DNA of 30,337 nucleotides from positions 1 through 30,337 of the IMG/VR virus record IMGVR_UViG_3300030118_000695; one strand, 5' to 3'. This document shows, piece by piece, positions 1 through 6,637 of the stretch; position 1 is the stretch's first letter, and every line of letters starts with the position of its first letter. Made by a program: the position numbers and the translations under genes. Source of the stretch: a virus. The notes beneath the pieces are model-generated. The model saw only the letters and a program-made list of their open reading frames with translations. It was not told the origin of the DNA and searched no databases.

Positions 1-98
1 TGTTTGTTTAGGATCACGCTTATCTATATCTCCAAGCCTCCAAACATTCTGCTCTAAGTCCATTACTAGATTTGGACATCCTTCTACACTAAAGTTAC
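1..98. repeat. Terminal direct repeat, left copy (circular closure)
   Basis: Bases 1-98 are identical to 30239-30336. The next base differs (C at 99, A at 30337, the last base of the window). The repeat lies inside the terminase gene. Closing the circle here restores an uninterrupted terminase frame. This is what an assembler leaves at the ends of a circular or circularly permuted genome, rather than a biological terminal repeat placed between genes. Confidence 0.93.
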
Positions 99-1131
99 CT
101 TCTCTTATTAATTTATTTACACTAGCTACTCTATCTCTTACAGCAGGGTTCTTTTTAGGTGATTTAAGATTAAATCCGTATGACCTCATAATGTCGTGAT
201 CAGAAGATACTGCTGAACTCTTACGAGCATTACCACTAGCATCTGATATTACAGTTACATTAGGAAAGTCTTTCTTTATTAACTCAGCCATATCATAAGT
301 GTTAGCATTATTCATGCGATACTCTTTAAATACATGAACCCAACCATTACCCATTCTAACAGCTAATGCACTAGCATAATCAACATTATAGTCTTGGCAT
401 ATAACTACAGGTAAATGGTTTAAATCAGTTCTCTTAACAATATGTTTAGTTCTATCAAAGTCTTTATACACTCTACCTTGTGTTAGATTAATAAACTGCC
501 CATGTACATAGGCTTTTATCTCATCATCTGAATAAGCTGATAGTAAGTTTTGTTTATATTCTTCTGGTAAGTGCAGGTTATCTAATGTAGAACCATATAC
601 AATACCAATATCAAGATCAGTACGATTACTTAACTCATAACCCCAATTAAGTTGCTCTGGAGTACCTGTTAAGAATATCTCTAAGTGATTTGCCTCTGGA
701 TGTCTTACCCTTGCAATCATCTGGTCAAATACTTCCTTTTTTTGTATAAATGGTTCATCAATTCCTGCCCAAGCTAAGTTAGAGCCTTTAAGACTATCTG
801 GTTTATCACCAGAGCCTAACCATATACGACCTTCCCAATTATGTATGAGAAACTCGCCTTTCATCTGGTTATATGTATAGTTTATGGCACTTCGATTAAA
901 AATATCTTTTAATGTTACTACTATGGTTCTCTGTGAAAGTCCATGTGAAGGACTCACATACATCCCTGCATGTGGTCGATTCAAATAGCTCAGATATATT
1001 GATCTTAAAGCTCCAATGTAGGTCTTTCCACTTCCGTAGCCACCTATGAGAACCTTGTAAAATGTTTGTAAATCCCACCATTGCGATTGATGTGGGAGAA
1101 AATTCTTTCTTTGTATTTTGAATTGGCTCAC
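1..1131 (-). CDS. terL: Terminase large subunit, N-terminal 377 residues (continues at 30238)
   Basis: This is the packaging motor ATPase and nuclease. The GTG start at 1131 overlaps the TGA stop of the preceding gene (GTGA). Walker A is GGYGSGKT at residues 30-37. The Walker B-like segment is NLAWAGIDE, followed by the coupling motif LTGTP. The nuclease domain shows QDYN and VISDASG, and the third acidic residue (HLSDALGY) lies in the piece at the other end of the window. The length from 1131 to 1 is exactly 377 codons. Joining at 30238 adds 26 more residues and a TAG stop, giving 403 aa, which is short but in the family range. A shorter out-of-frame reading over 896-1135 is a shadow. Frame continuity across the junction is direct evidence for circular closure. 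Confidence 0.95.
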   Translation of the reverse strand, partial: MSQFKIQRKNFLPHQSQWWDLQTFYKVLIGGYGSGKTYIGALRSIYLSYLNRPHAGMYVSPSHGLSQRTIVVTLKDIFNRSAINYTYNQMKGEFLIHNWEGRIWLGSGDKPDSLKGSNLAWAGIDEPFIQKKEVFDQMIARVRHPEANHLEIFLTGTPEQLNWGYELSNRTDLDIGIVYGSTLDNLHLPEEYKQNLLSAYSDDEIKAYVHGQFINLTQGRVYKDFDRTKHIVKRTDLNHLPVVICQDYNVDYASALAVRMGNGWVHVFKEYRMNNANTYDMAELIKKDFPNVTVISDASGNARKSSAVSSDHDIMRSYGFNLKSPKKNPAVRDRVASVNKLIREGNFSVEGCPNLVMDLEQNVWRLGDIDKRDPKQT

Positions 1132-1448
1132 TCAATGATAAGAGAATCCTTATGTGTGATTTCTTGGATTTCCTTAACTTTTCCTTCCCCTCTATCAGAT
1201 AAGTAGTGCATAGCTGAGATACTTCCCCTATGAGCCATTTGAAATGCTTTGTGTATCATCTTTTCCCTATTGGTAACACCATCCTCTTGCAATTCATCAC
1301 CATAAGAATTGATAATATCAGCTAATGCTCCCCTTCTACCATTTGGATTAGGTACATCGCCTTTTTTAAATCTAGTGTCTTTACCTATGCTATTACCCTT
1401 AACAAATTGACCATTAGTCCCCCTTTTAACCCCCATTTCTTTAGTCAT
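1128..1448 (-). CDS. Small terminase-like protein (DUF5681-like)
   Basis: A 106-aa basic protein directly upstream of terL, overlapping it by 4 bp. Residues 27-39 (FKKGDVPNPNGRR) match the pattern FxxGxxxNPxGR found at the start of DUF5681 proteins, which are often coded next to terminases. The C-terminal half (AMHYLSDRGEGK, residues 79-90) resembles the ADRxEGK segment of small-terminase-like proteins. Position and motifs support a DNA-recognition role in packaging. No classical HTH can be confirmed by eye, so the TerS assignment is inference. The start is the ATG at 1448; a second in-frame Met lies four codons later. Confidence 0.72.
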   Translation of the reverse strand: MTKEMGVKRGTNGQFVKGNSIGKDTRFKKGDVPNPNGRRGALADIINSYGDELQEDGVTNREKMIHKAFQMAHRGSISAMHYLSDRGEGKVKEIQEITHKDSLIIE

Positions 1449-1614
1449 GTGTGATTAATCCCATTGCTAATGTTTTATTTAACATATCCATCAAATCCTT
1501 TACTTTATTAGATTCAACTTCAAATACATCAAATTCTAATCTCCAATTATGAGTAGTTTTAAGATTCTTGATCCCAACCAACTCAACATTAAGTGATACT
1601 CCCTTATCTTCCAT
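1441..1614 (-). CDS. Small protein of unknown function, first gene of late block
   Basis: A 57-aa protein with the pattern ELVGIKNLKTTHNWRLEFDV and then an amphipathic helix (VKDLMDMLNKTLAMGL). I do not recognise the family. Its TAA stop overlaps the TerS-like start by 8 bp, the tight overlap used throughout this genome. The ATG at 1614 has no Shine-Dalgarno sequence. A hairpin ending in T5 lies only a few bases upstream, so expression may be controlled by that structure or the start may be wrong. The first strong SD-like sequence (AAGGGAG) lies inside the gene, but no in-frame ATG follows it. Confidence 0.6.
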   Translation of the reverse strand: MEDKGVSLNVELVGIKNLKTTHNWRLEFDVFEVESNKVKDLMDMLNKTLAMGLITHD

Positions 1615-1618
1615 ATAT

Positions 1619-1639
1619 AAAAAGCTGTAGCTACAACTT
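1619..1639 (-). terminator. Hairpin with T5 just upstream of the late block
   Basis: Read on the minus strand this is AAGTTGT, loop AGCT, ACAGCTT: seven pairs including one G-T wobble, running into TTTTT. It sits between the early and late blocks, a few bases before the ATG at 1614. It may end early transcription. Because it also precedes the first late gene, it could instead be an attenuator or antitermination target. The stem is short, so this is tentative. Confidence 0.4.
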
Positions 1640-1870
1640 ACATCGTTTCCTGTCTATCGTTAAACAACCATCTTGGTCTTATAATCATTACTCCGTAACG
1701 AGTGAGGCACGATTAAGCCTCTATAAATAGTAGTAAAAGTCAACCAATTTTGCACTATTTAGGGGGTAAAATAAAGGGGTAAAATATATAAACTCTAATA
1801 TTGTTAGAGTTAAAAAAATAAAAAAAGTTTTTAAATGTCAACCTAAAAGGTCAAAAAAGCATCAAATTCG
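1640..1870 (-). promoter_or_regulatory. Early/late intergenic control region with hairpins and short repeats
   Basis: A non-coding stretch of about 230 bases. Visible elements are: the 12-mer at 1648-1659, shared in inverted orientation with 7665-7676; small hairpins at 1667-1677 (ACCA/TGGT), 1690-1703 (ACTC/GAGT) and 1704-1721 (GAGGC/GCCTC); two direct copies of GGGGTAAAAT at 1763-1772 and 1776-1785; an 8-bp-stem hairpin at 1791-1811 (AACTCTAA/TTAGAGTT) beside an A/T tract; and GTCAACC at 1739, 1837 and 1870. On the minus strand the last motif reads GGTTGAC and includes one perfect TTGACA. No -10 at good spacing was found, so a sigma-70 promoter is possible but not established. Confidence 0.5.
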
Positions 1871-2164
1871 TCAACCACTTAATCTATTAATAATGTTGGT
1901 TAATATATCGCATGATCTATCTATTGTTTTGGCTACAGATTGTTTACTTATCTGAAAATCTCTACCTATATCATCATAAGATTCCCGACCTATGTAGTAT
2001 TTAGCCATAAATAGTTCTATTTGCCTATGTGTAGCCTCTTGTGCGAATAAGATACCTGCTAATAAGAGATTTATTTTATTATTCTCTAATTCTTTAATAT
2101 CCCATCTTTCTTTATGATCTCCATCGTATCTGCCACACATTTCGCATGGTTCTATTTTGTTCAT
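1871..2164 (-). CDS. Helix-turn-helix protein, candidate late regulator
   Basis: A 97-aa protein. The N-terminus has CEMC (Cys7, Cys10) and nearby His17, possibly a partial metal site. Residues 61-83 (ESYDDIGRDFQISKQSVAKTIDR) have the spacing of a sigma-region-4-like HTH that reads DNA bases. It is the last gene of the early block, flanked on both sides by GGGTAAA-type repeats, and lies directly upstream of the late block. I infer a transcription factor for late genes and/or its own repression. A small-terminase-like role is an alternative, since short HTH proteins near terminases are often TerS. The start has an AGAGGT ribosome-binding sequence. Confidence 0.6.
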   Translation of the reverse strand: MNKIEPCEMCGRYDGDHKERWDIKELENNKINLLLAGILFAQEATHRQIELFMAKYYIGRESYDDIGRDFQISKQSVAKTIDRSCDILTNIINRLSG

Positions 2165-2186
2165 GTTTACCTCTGGTATGTGGTTA

Positions 2187-2223
2187 GGGTAAACTAGTGG
2201 GTAAACGCCAACCTACCCACTAG
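2187..2223. promoter_or_regulatory. Operator-like dyad with repeated GGGTAAAC upstream of HTH gene
   Basis: GGGTAAAC occurs at 2187-2194 and 2199-2206, twelve bases apart. A perfect 10-bp inverted repeat, CTAGTGGGTA (2194-2203) and TACCCACTAG (2214-2223), has a 10-base spacer. The arrangement sits about 25-60 bases upstream of the HTH gene start and contains no T-tract, so a protein-binding site fits better than a terminator. The rest of 2224-2289 is A/T-rich, with two weak hairpins (2282-2299 and about 2266-2278), the second followed by T6, that might end the upstream transcript. Confidence 0.5.
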
Positions 2224-2289
2224 ATTCGTTTATCAGCCTCTTCCTTTAAAATCTTTTTTAAAAAACTTTATCGAAAAGACTATTGGTTT

Positions 2290-2415
2290 TTACACCAATT
2301 CTTTTATTTTAGAGTTTAGCTTTCTAACTCTTTCTAAATCTATTAGTTTAAAATGACCTTGCTCAGATAAAAGTTTACTTACTTCTTTTAGTATTTCTTT
2401 AATCTCTTTGTTCAT
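2290..2415 (-). CDS. Small helical protein of unknown function
   Basis: A 41-aa reading frame rich in Lys, Glu and Leu with heptad-like spacing (KEILKEVSKLLSEQG), predicted to be one long amphipathic helix or coiled coil. Its ATG overlaps the end of the upstream 49-aa membrane protein by 17 bp. I do not recognise it. The overlapping-gene layout and start position are the main support. It could also be a chance frame. Confidence 0.42.
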   Translation of the reverse strand: MNKEIKEILKEVSKLLSEQGHFKLIDLERVRKLNSKIKELV

Positions 2416-2548
2416 AATAATCCCATATTAAGTTATAAATAAATGTTCCAATAAAAAACCATAGTAATAATCCCAAAGGTATTAAAACCAAAGCTGTAGC
2501 TAATGCTAATATATTAATAATTATTTCATATAAGTTTATAATAATCAT
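2399..2548 (-). CDS. Small membrane protein, one or two TM segments
   Basis: A 49-aa protein dominated by a hydrophobic stretch from about residue 8 to 41 (IIINILALATALVLIPLGLLLW and onward), ending in the charged tail DYYEQRD. The start ATG overlaps the stop of the upstream zinc protein as ATGA. Length and hydrophobicity fit an inner-membrane peptide. Function is unknown. Small early phage membrane proteins often modify the host envelope or exclude superinfection, but nothing here shows which. Confidence 0.55.
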   Translation of the reverse strand: MIIINLYEIIINILALATALVLIPLGLLLWFFIGTFIYNLIWDYYEQRD

Positions 2549-2763
2549 TTACAAGACTCACAAACTATTTTAGTTTTTCCATATCTAGGTAAATGGTTAT
2601 ATCTTAATATTTTTCTTGATCCATTTGAGTTTTTTTTATATTCCCAAACATTTCTACAAGTAGGACATAAGAATAATTTATTATCTGCCTTTATAGGTGA
2701 TTTTTTACCTTTGTTAGTAGTTACATTCTGTGTTTTATCAAAATAATAATCAAATACGCTCAT
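2545..2763 (-). CDS. Small zinc-ribbon protein
   Basis: A 72-aa protein with two CxxC knuckles, CPTC (Cys33, Cys36) and CESC (Cys68, Cys71), 31 residues apart, with a basic, aromatic middle (NVWEYKKNSNGSRK). This is the layout of a zinc-ribbon nucleic-acid or protein-binding module. It lies directly downstream of the replication initiator with no real gap, so a replication or transcription accessory role is reasonable but not shown. Confidence 0.68.
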   Translation of the reverse strand: MSVFDYYFDKTQNVTTNKGKKSPIKADNKLFLCPTCRNVWEYKKNSNGSRKILRYNHLPRYGKTKIVCESCK

Positions 2764-2764
2764 A

Positions 2765-3622
2765 TTATCCCCCCATTATTGAATTAAGTGTTTCTTCTGT
2801 GTAATCCTTACCCTTGTAAACTTTTGGCTGTTCTGGTACAAATTCAACCCCACAGCAAGGACTGCTTTTATAAAACTCATCTGCTTTCAAATACATAGCA
2901 TCAGCACATTTTGCACAGTACCCCTTATACATACCAGATGGCAGTAATCTAAATTGTTTCTTTTTATTAATAGTCTGTACTATAGGTTTAATCACAGCAT
3001 CATCCCATCTTTCATTATTTAACCACACATCTAAGGCAGGTGTAAACTTTGGATCAGTATCCTTCCAATTATTATCAACTTGGTTTTTAAAAGCTGTGTA
3101 AATCTTATCATGGTCTTTCTTTTTAACAGCAAGTATGTACTTTTGATAGGCTTTCTTTTTACTTACTTTCTTAGGTACTAATAACCAAAGCTTTTCAAAC
3201 TCTTGAGCATATATATTATTTCTTTCTTTCTTATCATTCTTGTTTTTGTATCGTTTCTGTATCGGTGCTGTACTCGTTAGTGTATCGTTTTGATTTTCTT
3301 GAATCTGGTAAGTTGCGTAATTACAAATACTTACGACATTTTGACCTGTATCCGTTTTTACTTCAATCATTGAACACTTTTTTAACAGGTTTATAAACCT
3401 TTGAACCTTACCTATACTCCAATTCCAACGCTTAGATAAGTATCTAAATGAGGCATCTATTTCACCTTGTTGTAATATGACTTCTTCACCTTTTATAAAC
3501 TTTGTACGCTCTTTATGTGTAGCCATTAATAATAAATCAAGCCATGCTTTTAACTGCTCTGGTTTATCCCAGATAGGGTTATCTTGTATCTTACGATGCA
3601 GTTTTATCCAACCATTGCTCAT
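2765..3622 (-). CDS. Replication initiator / replisome organiser-like protein
   Basis: A 285-aa protein. Residues 3-18 (NGWIKLHRKIQDNPIW) are the typical opening of phage O-like and DnaD-like replication initiators, followed by a winged-helix-like segment (about 50-100: GEIDASFRYLSKRWNWSIGKVQRFINLLKK). The middle (145-207) has LVPKKVSKKKAY and PALDVWLNNERWDD, common in phage replication proteins that recruit the helicase. The C-terminus carries CAKC (236-239) and CC (256-257), a likely zinc site. No helicase or polymerase gene is visible, so it presumably recruits host replication proteins at an origin. A near copy of its first codons occurs at 4308-4339. Confidence 0.78.
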   Translation of the reverse strand: MSNGWIKLHRKIQDNPIWDKPEQLKAWLDLLLMATHKERTKFIKGEEVILQQGEIDASFRYLSKRWNWSIGKVQRFINLLKKCSMIEVKTDTGQNVVSICNYATYQIQENQNDTLTSTAPIQKRYKNKNDKKERNNIYAQEFEKLWLLVPKKVSKKKAYQKYILAVKKKDHDKIYTAFKNQVDNNWKDTDPKFTPALDVWLNNERWDDAVIKPIVQTINKKKQFRLLPSGMYKGYCAKCADAMYLKADEFYKSSPCCGVEFVPEQPKVYKGKDYTEETLNSIMGG

Positions 3623-3631
3623 TTTATAAAC
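3600..3631. repeat. Imperfect direct repeat flanking the Mom-like gene, copy A
   Basis: A 32-base repeat matching 4308-4339 at 28 of 32 positions, including an identical 17-base core AGTTTTATCCAACCATT. This copy spans the start of the replication initiator (MSNGWIKL) and the last codons of the Mom-like gene. Its partner lies just upstream of the Mom-like gene, so the pair brackets that gene. Confidence 0.88.
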
Positions 3632-4305
3632 ATATCAATTTGTGTTTTTGGTTTAAAACTAGCATCATATTTTATATTTTTACCTTTAGGATAATCTAAG
3701 CATTTAAACCTTTTGTTTTTATTAAATATTTTAATTTGTTTTTTACTACCTAAAAATTTAATATAACGATATTTAGGTTCTCTTTTTATCTGATATAACC
3801 TATCACCATATTTTTCTTTTAGTTTTTTGACTCTATTTTTTTGATTTACAAATTCATCTATTAAAGTTCTATTATGAATATTTTCTGATCCTTTTAACTT
3901 CCAATCTAATTGAGTATGAGTTTTTCCTGTAAACATAAAATTTGTAGCTTGATAAACATAACCATTATGACCTATAGATTTATCTGCATAACTAACTATA
4001 ATTAATGGTTTAGGTAATAATCTAAAAATTCTACCTAAAAAATAACTATTTGCATTTTTATGAAGATCATCATTTGTACAAAGTCTATTTAATTCATAGA
4101 CATAGTTCATATATTTTTTACCACAAATTGAAATTTTCATAACATTTGTAATAGCATTTCCAAAAGTGCAAACACCAACTAATTCATTTTTATGATATAA
4201 TCCAAAACTATAACTAATTGATGGTAATCTTTTTAAATAATGTTTATTTAATATCCAATCATAAGTCTCATTAGATTTTATTGATATTACACTATAATTA
4301 TTCAT
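3619..4305 (-). CDS. Mom-like DNA adenine modification protein
   Basis: A 228-aa protein. The layout HY (22-23), SYSFGLYHKNELVGVCTFG (31-49), YELNRL (70-75), SYADKSIGHNGYVYQATN (105-122) and TQLDWKLKG (131-139) is the one I know from phage Mu Mom-type proteins. These have a GNAT-like fold and attach a carbamoylmethyl group to adenine N6, protecting phage DNA from restriction. The C-terminal third is very Lys-rich, which fits DNA binding. It is bracketed by a 32-base direct repeat, so it appears to have been inserted between the NinG-like gene and the replication initiator. The Mom assignment rests on motif memory, not a search. Start ATG at 4305 with weak SD. Confidence 0.78.
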   Translation of the reverse strand: MNNYSVISIKSNETYDWILNKHYLKRLPSISYSFGLYHKNELVGVCTFGNAITNVMKISICGKKYMNYVYELNRLCTNDDLHKNANSYFLGRIFRLLPKPLIIVSYADKSIGHNGYVYQATNFMFTGKTHTQLDWKLKGSENIHNRTLIDEFVNQKNRVKKLKEKYGDRLYQIKREPKYRYIKFLGSKKQIKIFNKNKRFKCLDYPKGKNIKYDASFKPKTQIDMFIK

Positions 4306-4307
4306 AT

Positions 4308-4339
4308 AGTTTTATCCAACCATTACTCACCTAATAAAC
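4308..4339. repeat. Imperfect direct repeat flanking the Mom-like gene, copy B
   Basis: The partner of 3600-3631 (28/32 identical). Read on the minus strand it covers the end of the NinG-like gene (GGTGAGTAA), then ATGGTTGGATAAAACT. In another frame it still encodes SNGWIKLYE before a stop, a remnant of the replication initiator N-terminus. It therefore looks like the original junction, duplicated when the Mom-like gene arrived. Confidence 0.88.
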
Positions 4340-4673
4340 TCCCCATTATTAAATCAAAATCTGCATCTATAATTTTTTTTATTGTATTTTTTTTAATTTT
4401 AAGATCATCATACCACTCTCTACCTCTTTTCTCTACTGCCCACTCAAAGAACTCAGCAGGTGTTTTGTGTGCAGAAAAATTAGGACTAAATACATGACAC
4501 CCCACACATAGACAAAATCCATTATCTATATCCCACCTTAATACTCTAATTGACCTAGAATAAAAGTGGTGTGCATTTAACCTACTAGTCTTTCCACATA
4601 CTTCACACCTGCCATATTGCCTAATCCTATCAGACCAAGCATCATCTAATTTTTGAATGAGTTCTTTTTTCAT
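4323..4673 (-). CDS. NinG/Rap-like HNH recombination nuclease
   Basis: A 116-aa protein with Cys23-x2-Cys26, NAHHFYSR (His35, His36), NGFCLCVGCH (Cys54, Cys56, Cys59, His60) and HKTPAEFFEWAVEKRG (69-84). This Cys-His pattern with the downstream HxxP(A)EFxxW segment fits the HNH-like proteins related to lambda NinG (Rap), which cleave branched DNA during recombination. It lies directly after the SSB-like gene, sensible for a recombination/replication set. It is shorter than lambda NinG (about 200 aa) and lacks that protein's long N-terminal part. Confidence 0.68.
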   Translation of the reverse strand: MKKELIQKLDDAWSDRIRQYGRCEVCGKTSRLNAHHFYSRSIRVLRWDIDNGFCLCVGCHVFSPNFSAHKTPAEFFEWAVEKRGREWYDDLKIKKNTIKKIIDADFDLIMGSLLGE

Positions 4674-5305
4674 TAAAAGGGTAGTTCATCCTCTGGTTTT
4701 TCTTCAACCTCATTAGGACTGCTATTTTGATCTTTTTCATGCTGTTCTTGCTCCCACCTTACAAGTCCATTAACAGCTATATCCATTAAGCCTTTGGTAA
4801 AATATTCAATGTGCTCAAATATATTCTCATTTGGAGTACCTTTAGCAATTACTATACTAGTAGCCTCTTTCACACACATACCCCATGTAATACCTAAACT
4901 GCCATTAGAGACTGCTTTTTGAGGCTTATTTGATGATTCTGTGCTACCACTACTCATAGGCATTACATTCCATCCTGCATACTTACCATTCTTACCCTCC
5001 ATCTCTTTAAGCATTATCTGAACTGTGCTACCAGAGCTATTACCTACCAACTTTTTATATAATGCACCACTAAACTCAAAATCAGTTTGTTTACCTAGTT
5101 TAAGCTCTATCCATTGTCCTAAAGCATTCTTAAACCATTTAACACCAGAACCATCTTGAATATCATGTCCTGCCATTTCAATCGGTAAGGTATACTTAGT
5201 GTTGCCAAAATTATCCTCTTCTGTTTTGGCATTCATTGGATCATCTAACAACTTTAGATAAATACCTGTGTTTAAATGAAGGTCTTTCTTTATTTGAAAA
5301 GCCAT
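4673..5305 (-). CDS. Single-stranded DNA-binding-like protein
   Basis: A 210-aa protein ending EEKPEDELPF, an acidic tail with a terminal hydrophobic pair like the SSB tip (DDDIPF) that binds partner proteins. The N-terminal half is beta-rich with aromatic residues (YLKLLDD, KWFKNALGQWIELKLG, YAGWNVMP), consistent with an OB fold, followed by a Ser/Asn-rich linker (118-135) and a second helical part (138-185). It is followed immediately by the NinG-like nuclease. The call rests on the tail, the location and the composition, so a different phage recombination protein is possible. Confidence 0.58.
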   Translation of the reverse strand: MAFQIKKDLHLNTGIYLKLLDDPMNAKTEEDNFGNTKYTLPIEMAGHDIQDGSGVKWFKNALGQWIELKLGKQTDFEFSGALYKKLVGNSSGSTVQIMLKEMEGKNGKYAGWNVMPMSSGSTESSNKPQKAVSNGSLGITWGMCVKEATSIVIAKGTPNENIFEHIEYFTKGLMDIAVNGLVRWEQEQHEKDQNSSPNEVEEKPEDELPF

Positions 5306-5327
5306 ATTTCTCTCCTACTTTTGTTAA

Positions 5328-5444
5328 TTAAAGTCTTAATAATTGGTTAAATACAAAACCCAACCAAAAACATATAAAGTATGGTGCTATGCGTTGTACC
5401 CAATACATCAAATAATTAAATAGGTCATTAATAAAATTTGCCAT
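5328..5444 (-). CDS. Tiny membrane protein
   Basis: A 38-aa frame with one hydrophobic segment around residues 11-33 (YLMYWVQRIAPYFICFWLGF), ending NQLLRL. The start ATG (5444) lies inside the last codons of the upstream 91-aa gene, the usual overlap here. Unknown function. It fills an otherwise empty 120-base gap before the SSB-like gene. Confidence 0.45.
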   Translation of the reverse strand: MANFINDLFNYLMYWVQRIAPYFICFWLGFVFNQLLRL

Positions 5445-5703
5445 AATAATATTCCTTATTTAAAAAAGTTCTTACTGTATATGTTACATCAATTTTTTCA
5501 CCATTAGGTTCAAATAAAACCTCTGATAGTTGAGGCTGTCTATCTCCATATTGTTTAAACCTGTCTTTAATGCTATCTAATAATTCTTTCATAGTGTTGC
5601 CCATAGCATTTGTAAAAGCAAAACTATTTTCTGTTTCATAAATAATTTCTGCATGAAATAAAAAGCCATGAGGTACATTTTTAATTACTTCTTTACTTTG
5701 CAC
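5428..5703 (-). CDS. Conserved-looking small protein, unknown
   Basis: A 91-aa protein with no motif I recognise: mixed alpha/beta composition with an aromatic C-terminus (NKEYYYGKFY). It starts with GTG at 5703, overlapping the end of the 122-aa gene by 11 bp, and its codon use resembles its neighbours. It belongs to the early operon of small proteins. Confidence 0.65.
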   Translation of the reverse strand: MQSKEVIKNVPHGFLFHAEIIYETENSFAFTNAMGNTMKELLDSIKDRFKQYGDRQPQLSEVLFEPNGEKIDVTYTVRTFLNKEYYYGKFY

Positions 5704-6061
5704 TATCTAACTGCTCCATACATTCTTTTAATAAATTTTTAAAATCTTCTATATCTTCTGATGATTTTTTTTGGATCACATTACTTACTGCATCTTTTAT
5801 ATTCATCTTATCATGCTCTTTAGGCTCTGTAAATGGCTCTAAAACGCTGTAATCTTCTACATCTATAACCCAACCCTTCCCATACTTAAAATCATCGCAT
5901 TTAGTAAGGTTTTTTGTTTTAACTAAATAAGTGCCACCATAATTCTTATCTTCAATCACTAACTTAAATCTATCCAATCCTGCTATTTTTCTATCAGCTA
6001 CAGATATAGCTTTAAAAGGATATTTACCCCACATAATACTTCTAATGTTTATAGTTCGCAT
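5693..6061 (-). CDS. Unknown early protein with acidic C-terminus
   Basis: A 122-aa protein. The N-terminal two thirds look like a small beta-barrel (WGKYPFKAISV, KLVIEDKNYGGTYLVKTKNL, GWVIDVEDYSV). The last 40 residues form a charged helix (SSEDIEDFKNLLKECMEQLDSAK). No family recognised. The ATG overlaps the stop region of the preceding small gene. Confidence 0.65.
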   Translation of the reverse strand: MRTINIRSIMWGKYPFKAISVADRKIAGLDRFKLVIEDKNYGGTYLVKTKNLTKCDDFKYGKGWVIDVEDYSVLEPFTEPKEHDKMNIKDAVSNVIQKKSSEDIEDFKNLLKECMEQLDSAK

Positions 6062-6174
6062 ATTTCACACTCTTCTAATGTAGGTATATTATTATCTTTT
6101 TCAATGTCATTTACTAACTCAGATAAAACATTTACATCAATACTATTATCAATAACTACATCTGCCTTAATCAT
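6049..6174 (-). CDS. Small acidic protein, start uncertain
   Basis: The frame is open up to 6300 (83 aa), but most of that extension lies on the 152-aa gene in another frame. The Met at 6174 starts one base after that gene's TAA (TAAGATG), matching the operon's spacing rule, and gives a 41-aa acidic protein ending in LEECEICEL with a CxxC pair. Internal Mets at 6201, 6207 and 6210 are alternatives. No strong SD distinguishes them. Confidence 0.45.
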   Translation of the reverse strand: MIKADVVIDNSIDVNVLSELVNDIEKDNNIPTLEECEICEL

Positions 6175-6175
6175 C

Positions 6176-6634
6176 TTAATCACTTTTTTTAATGATTTCA
6201 TAATCATCATATACTGCTCGTTGTTGCACATTATTGCTTTGTCTGATTTGTTTGCTTGTTCTATAAGCTCTTTGTGTGTGTTGATCAATCTCATATTCAA
6301 GTTCCTCTACTTGGTTATCTATTTCATCAAATAACTGCATTATCTGGATTCTATCTAAATCACCCATTTCACCAGATGCTAAAAATCTTATTACACCTAA
6401 TCTTGATTTAATTAAATCACCGAGAGAGTTGAGAGCAATACCAGAATACTTTGCGGAGTCCTCTGGCAACAAGAAGGAAAAAACACCCCCAACTCTCTCA
6501 TCACATACCTTTTGATAGCCACTTTTAGTTTTATCGAATGCAAAGGCTCTGCTAGAACACTCGATGACTGCATTTCGGTCATCACTATCTGCTAACCTAT
6601 CACTAGTAAATAGATTCAGTATGTATTTAATCAT
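6176..6634 (-). CDS. Unknown 152-aa early protein
   Basis: It begins MIKYILNLF, has a central segment (about 42-80: VCDERVGGVFSFLLPEDSAKYSG and onward) and ends in a highly polar helix with two probable coiled-coil stretches (95-145). I recognise no family. It follows the HNH gene by three bases, with a GAGG sequence upstream of the ATG. Part of it (6422-6499) is more GC-rich than its surroundings and contains a perfect 10-bp inverted repeat, so the DNA may carry a structural signal as well as protein. Confidence 0.6.
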   Translation of the reverse strand: MIKYILNLFTSDRLADSDDRNAVIECSSRAFAFDKTKSGYQKVCDERVGGVFSFLLPEDSAKYSGIALNSLGDLIKSRLGVIRFLASGEMGDLDRIQIMQLFDEIDNQVEELEYEIDQHTQRAYRTSKQIRQSNNVQQRAVYDDYEIIKKSD

Positions 6635-6637
6635 TTA

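Noticed and set aside
896-1135. 79-aa frame at the start of the terminase region
   Set aside because: It is out of frame with the Walker A and nuclease motifs of terL. It begins on TTG and merely shadows the real gene.
1738-1841. Strong sigma-70 promoter at TTGACA/TTGACT
   Set aside because: Good -35 boxes exist, but no convincing -10 at 16-18 bases. The nearest candidates are at 8-15 bases spacing.
6104-6334. Hydrophobic plus-strand frame
   Set aside because: It is antisense to coding genes. Hydrophobic reading of the complement of Lys/Asn-rich genes is expected. No independent support for any plus-strand gene was found.
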